Assembly (NCBI GenBank): GCA_018398805.1
Contig: JAGFBZ010000906.1
Span: 1,532,001-1,596,000, forward strand
Direction of reading: 5' to 3'
Length of the DNA: 64,000 bases
Origin: Hirundichthys speculiger
Lineage: Eukaryota > Chordata > Actinopteri > Beloniformes > Exocoetidae
The position numbers and the translations under genes are program-made. Below, piece after piece: positions 59,190-64,000 of the stretch. A model generated the notes under the pieces. That model saw only the letters and a list, made by a program, of their open reading frames with translations, was not told where the DNA came from and did no database searches. How positions within the stretch are numbered: the stretch's first letter is position 1; every line of letters begins with the position of its first letter.

Positions 59190-59400
59190 TCCTTGGGGTC
59201 AGACGCTCCCCCACTGGCATCGCACCAATATTTGAGAATGACTGCTCTACAACAATGTGAGAGACTGATAGCTTCATACAGAAAACAGTTTGATCAAATT
59301 ATTGCTCTTAAACGTGGTTTTACATGCTTTCCTTCTACTTAGTTTTTTTTTTTTCACACACGCATTCTGCATTTTGGTTTAGGTTTTGTAAAATAAGTGT

Positions 59401-60771
59401 TAATAAGTGTTGAGATGTTATGTGCAGCTGTTCATCTGAAGCTGCATTTCCCTAACAGACCCAGTAAGGTCCACATTACTTTTTATCTTGTCTTGATCAG
59501 GAGTGAAAGTAGATTTAATTAGTTCCACAACCATTTTATTTGTCTTTAAGTTTTTACTTCCAGTTGTTCTAATAGAAAGTTAACACAATGCTATACCATC
59601 TTAAAAGGACTGATGCTGAAGAGTATACTGTACTAATTAAGACAATTCACAGTTATTACTCTAAAAAGAACTAAAACTAACCAGTGTGAAGGTAACCTGC
59701 ATACAGAGAAATAACAGGAAAGGGAACTTTCCATTTGGTTCTGAAAAACATAACATGCCAGCTGTTTTTATTTTGTGTGTTATTTGTTTAAACTGAGAGT
59801 TTCTGGCAGTTAAATATGACCACATTAAACCTGATTACTTGGCAGCTTTATTCATAAATCTTTATCCCAAAAATGTGTCTGTAGTTTAAAAAGTATTCAC
59901 AGACGTTCCCAACAACCGCTACCGGCACATCACGTGGTTCAGATCACCGTCTCACACACGTTGGCCAGCAGGTGGTTTCACGTCCACGTGAAGCCTTGAG
60001 AAATTTTCCCTTCGGTGTTTTCTGGAAAGCTTCATTGCTTTATGAACCTTCATCTCATCATCACTAGTGATCAGGATACCAGCCTGTCCGAAATCCAGAA
60101 GAGCAGGTGGAACAAGGACTGGGCAAGGCCCGAGGTCCAAAGGTCAGCCACAGGTCCTGAAGTCCGAGATCTGTCCAGAGCTTCTCAGGCAAGAGTATGA
60201 TGCAAGTCTGGCAGAGAGTGGAGGACAGCAGCGCTATGATGTACTGGGGACACCGGGCCAGGTTTGTGATTCTGGTTGATGTCAGAGAGGGAAGCAGATG
60301 GAAAACCCGGTCATGGAGCGGACGAGAAGACTGGCACTGGAACCATGACAGACGTATCCTGAGAAAAACCTTCGATATTCATTACTTGAGATATTTATCA
60401 AATTTTGACTTTAACTTAATAAGGCCCTGAACTGTAATTACTGTGTTTTCCAGCTGCGGGGTCCATACCACCGTCAGTATTTATGGACAGATGCACCCCA
60501 GTTTTCCCTCCTGTCGGCTTTTACCAACTGGATTAAGAGGTGCTGAAAAATTCTGCAAACGGAGGCCCTTACGTTTATAAAACCAGCGTCCCAGAGATAA
60601 AAGCACGACTCGATGTTGTCCGCGGGATATGTGACGTAACACGCTGCACAAGCAGCACAAGTCAAGCTAAAACAGCAACAAAAATGCTGTCGTTTACTTG
60701 GCTGAACGTTTTCCTCAATCCTTTTAGTTTGCTCGTATCCTGACCTGAACGGAAGCGGCTCCAGCGTATCT
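59401..60771. other. intergenic stretch, no gene seen
   Basis: No exon-like frame and no delimited element. Confidence 0.45.
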
Positions 60772-61109
60772 GCGTCCATCAGTGTTGCCAGATGTACGAT
60801 AATTATCCTATTTGTATGATAATTTAGCCTTTTGTACGACGTATAATCAATAATTCTAAAAAACCCAAATGTACGATAATTTCGACCTTTCCATGAAACA
60901 CCTGTTTAGCTATTTCAAATTAAAAGCTTTTAAGCAACAAAATGATGGGGTACTTTTATTGTCTAGCGGCCATAAGAAGTGAAATGTGTTCCTGTAGTGT
61001 CACTTGTGAGCGTAAGTGGAAGGTGGCGATAGTGTGCCAAAACTGGGAGGCCAACTACTGTAATGCTAATGCGAAGAAGAGGAAGAAGGCTCTGACAACT
61101 CCTATCACT

Positions 61110-61814
61110 AGAGCTGGGTGATACTGGGAATTTTGGTATCGATCCAATATCAAGTAAATATAGGGCCAGTATCGCTGACACGGATACGGATATGGATACA
61201 TATACGGATACGGATACGGATACCAATACCGATACTGAATCTTTTTCATATTAAGCTTGATCTATCATGAACTTTTGCGGGTTTTTGTCTTTGGATTATT
61301 TTGTTCAAAGCCAGGAATAGAATTTCATCAAACTTCATGTCTTCAACATTTTTGTGTAAATATTCCTTGGAGTTGAATTTCTGTTCATAATGTTTTTTTC
61401 TAGCCCACATTTTATATTATATCTTTCAATACTTGTGTATATTTTTTGGACTGTGTGCACTTTCCTGTTGCTTTAACTCTAAAAATGTCCCTGTCGTGGA
61501 TGATAAATAAAGGATGATCTAATGTTATTTTATCTTAGATATCACCTTTCAATGGTAAACATGACATGTACTGGGTTATTTCAAGGTCCTAACTATATTT
61601 TTTGAGTTGGCTCCAGTAACATATGACTTAAGTAACATCTACTTTGAAAGTTAATATGAGGTGATGCTGAGGATGAGCACTCTGATCTACCTGGATACCC
61701 TCTGTTGGAAAGAAAAAAAAAGAAAAAAGCTTGAGTATTGATCTTTTTACATGAGTATCTTCTGATATCAATACCAGCATTTGTATCGATATTAGGATCG
61801 ATCCCCACCTCTTG
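61110..61814. mobile_element. inner hAT of the 61 kb nest
   Basis: Starts AGAGCTGGGTGATACTGGG and ends GATCCCCACCTCTTG, with a perfect 8-bp duplication CTATCACT (61102-61109, 61815-61822). TATCGAT words lie near both ends. Length 705 bp, no transposase frame. Confidence 0.9.
61183..61230. repeat. GGATAC/GGATAT hexamer array
   Basis: About eight degenerate copies of a CGGATA hexamer within the inner hAT, next to its left subterminal region. Confidence 0.85.
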
Positions 61815-61971
61815 CTATCACTACAATAAAGACCAAACACAGCCAAAGTGCATGTAATCTTAGCTGCGTCATGGTTGGATTTGGTGTACGATAATTTGGG
61901 CGAAAATACGATAATTGTGGGGTCTCTGTACGATAATTTCATTTTCAAAATTTGGCAACTCCGGCGTCCAT

Positions 61972-64000
61972 CCGGCTGTTTCTTCTGTCTTTCTACAACC
62001 GGACGACGATGCAATGCCTGGTTTTCATCTTCTGTTTGAACACTTAGAAGTTATCTTATTTCTGCAACTTCCCAAGCCAAAATTGTTAAGTTGTTCAGAG
62101 GGAGTGAAGACAAACACATGCAGATAAATGTGTCTGCTCGCTTCTCTTCGGGGATGTAAGACATGACGAAAAAATTGTTGAAGTTCTCTGACGTCGACTC
62201 GGTCAGTGAATGAGGGGATGTCCCTGCGCAACCCGTTTCCCCTTTTTCACCTCGATGTTTTCTACCCCGGGAGGTGGGAAAAAAAAAAACAACCCAAAAA
62301 CAAAAGTGGCAGTTGCACAAACACGCAGAGTCAGGGGAAAAGCAGAAATATTCCGCAAAGAAAAGCCGGTATGCAAACGGCAACTAACGCACGCCTTCTT
62401 AAAAACAAAAACAAATCCAGACTGAAATAAAAAAAATGTTTTTTTTTCATGAGTGTTTAAAAATCTGCTCCTCAGTTGTTCCAGTTGCACATCAGTTCCA
62501 AGATACAACATTTACTGAAAAAACAAGTCAAGAGCAGCGCTCGGTTTATTCGGGGTACGTGTTACGCGGTTATTTTATGGTAATTTTTTGTCACATTTCA
62601 AAGGGTTCTGATGAAAGACTGAGTGAGACATTGCTCTTCCAAAAGCGACAAACGTTCTCCTTCGTCGTCCTGTGTGATTGGAAACTGTCTATTTTTGAGT
62701 GACGAGCTGCAGGTGGAACAAAACAACCCGCGTGAACGTGTCACATGGTGTGTGTGTTTGTGTGTTTGCAGAGCAAAGGTATATTTTTGTACTCTTTGCA
62801 TTCACATGCTTTCATTCTCATTTATGCCTGTTCAACCTTGTGATATCTGTTGTGCGCATGCAGACTGTTTTGCGTGTGTGCGAGCATCGCTGCTGCTTTT
62901 TCGTCTAATGGAGTGCTGTTGTGAGCTGCTTAAAGCGCACAAGTGTACATGTCTTTTTGTTAGAATAACTAATTAAGAGTACTTGCATTATAAAGTGGAG
63001 ATAGATGCATTTTAGTGCACATTAATGAGCTTATTCCATCTGCTCGTATCTGTAGTTTAGATCTGAAGCATGGGGTCATCTTAGTTTCCCATCTGTCGTG
63101 ACTGTACACGATGAGACAACAAGGACACGAATCTGTGTCCTTCCCCGGGCTCCGGGCTGGCCCCTGTGGCCCTGGGAACCTGGCGCTGTCCTCCTGGATC
63201 GTCTCACGGAGGTCCCTGTCGTGTGTCACGGATCAGCCTCCTTCCAGAGGCAGAGCTCCTGGAAAGCATATGTAAAATGTGACACTAGGCTGCACTGACA
63301 TGTGTTTGTGTGTGTGTGGGACATGCCTTTATACAAAGTGCAACCCCCCCCATCCCTCTGACTATGCACATACATATAAACACACATTCCCTTTAACCTA
63401 AACCACCTGGAAATGACCACTTACACAAACGTGCATCCTCTCCTCCGTTAAAACAGCGTTGCTGACCGGCACACGCACCTGCTGTCACGCTGACCACACA
63501 CCTACATGTTTACATCCGCATCTCCAGTTAAGCAAATCGCTTTCCTTGGAAGCGCACACTTTACTAGCCACCACGCCCTGCAGGGGCAGTGATACCATAG
63601 CAACCAGCCGGATCGCATCCAGCATCAGATGCATGAGATTAGAGAGAGTCGCAGTCCGACTGAAGCTGATATGTTTATGTTTGTGTTGCATGTTGCTAAT
63701 TATACTATTGCTGGAGAGAAGTAGGGCTGACGCTCACGTGATGTGGGCAGCGTTTCAGATGTTTCTTGTAACCGAAGCTGCAGAGACAGCCTGCCAAGAC
63801 TCATTCGGATTTCTTCAAAATCTGAATCTTCATTTTAATGATCATTTCAGTAACCGTTCAATACTTAAAGGAGCTGTATGTAAGAAGATTAATAAAACGA
63901 ATCATAAAATGACCCTGATATGTCAAAAGACATTTAAAAATCATGTTCATTTCAAATACTTATGTCACTGACAACAGCACTCAAGCCAGGATATTCCCTT
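61972..64000. other. right-hand end of the window, no gene seen
   Basis: No exon with splice sites or a known domain. Short (TG)n runs lie near 62748-62765 and 63303-63319. The ORF at 63459-63971 has no recognised domain. Confidence 0.45.

Larger units (their letters stand above)
57750..59244. mobile_element. hAT element inserted in the Tc1-like remnant
   Basis: Starts TAGTGGTTCTCAA and ends TTGAGAATGACTG, with a perfect 8-bp duplication CTCTACAA (57742-57749, 59245-59252). Length 1495 bp including a 741-bp guest. A C run and CCACCCACCC follow the left end. Confidence 0.9.
57060..59400 (+). mobile_element. decayed Tc1-like element, host of nested hATs
   Basis: Left part 57060-57749, right part from about 59245. 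The left part has CGGTGGTGGAAGAGTGATGA (HGGGRVMMW) and a CATGCAACAGGAACACGATC block where related elements encode the second catalytic Asp. The right part has CAATGTGAGAGACTGATA and CATACAGAAAACAGTTTG, then a terminus-like TTAGTTTTTTTTTTTTCACA. The two halves join exactly across one CTCTACAA. Confidence 0.65.
60780..61963. mobile_element. outer hAT of the 61 kb nest
   Basis: Starts CAGTGTTGCCA and ends TGGCAACTCCG, with a perfect 8-bp duplication GCGTCCAT (60772-60779, 61964-61971). Both arms repeat the word GTACGATAATT. About 480 bp without its guest. Confidence 0.92.

Overview
The window looks like teleost fish nuclear DNA. It has compact spliced vertebrate exons, many short simple repeats, and fish-type DNA transposons (hAT, Tc1/mariner, pogo, Harbinger) with tRNA-headed SINEs and LINE 3' ends. 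Two gene loci are visible, both on the + strand. The first is the 3' end of chd9 (seven exons, 29-6784, then a long 3'UTR to about 9.75 kb). The second is an rbl2/p130-like pocket-protein locus (about 11.5-21.6 kb). In human the CHD9-RBL2 order is the same, so this is a conserved neighbour pair.

The chd9 exons read cleanly without frame breaks and carry both BRK domains, the disordered C-terminal region and the acidic Ser/Asp tail. The rbl2-like locus is different. Pocket A, pocket B and C-terminal exons are recognisable with good splice sites, but the N-terminal cyclin-fold domain, the spacer with its RxL motif and one pocket B exon are not seen. At least five conserved exons have single-base frame breaks or out-of-phase junctions. 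It is either a decaying gene or a badly assembled one; the clean chd9 exons next door favour decay. Two E2F-like sites lie just upstream of a candidate first exon.

From 22 kb to 64 kb I find no convincing host protein-coding exon. The DNA is dominated by mobile elements. I can delimit twelve hAT-type insertions by 8-bp target-site duplications (ten perfect, two with one mismatch), and several are nested. At 57.1-59.4 kb a hAT sits inside a hAT inside a decayed Tc1-like element. At 47.9-50.5 kb a hAT carrying N-terminal transposase exons sits in another hAT, and 60.8-62.0 kb holds another nested pair. A hAT at 31.9-33.3 kb carries a MITE and a SINE. A full-length Tc1-like element (23.65-25.23 kb) retains a long transposase frame but has Lys in place of the catalytic Glu.

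The gene-free part also holds CTCF-like motifs and two AT-rich blocks dense in homeodomain-type motifs that could be conserved enhancers. Nothing seen suggests viruses, CRISPR, bacterial genes or toxin genes.
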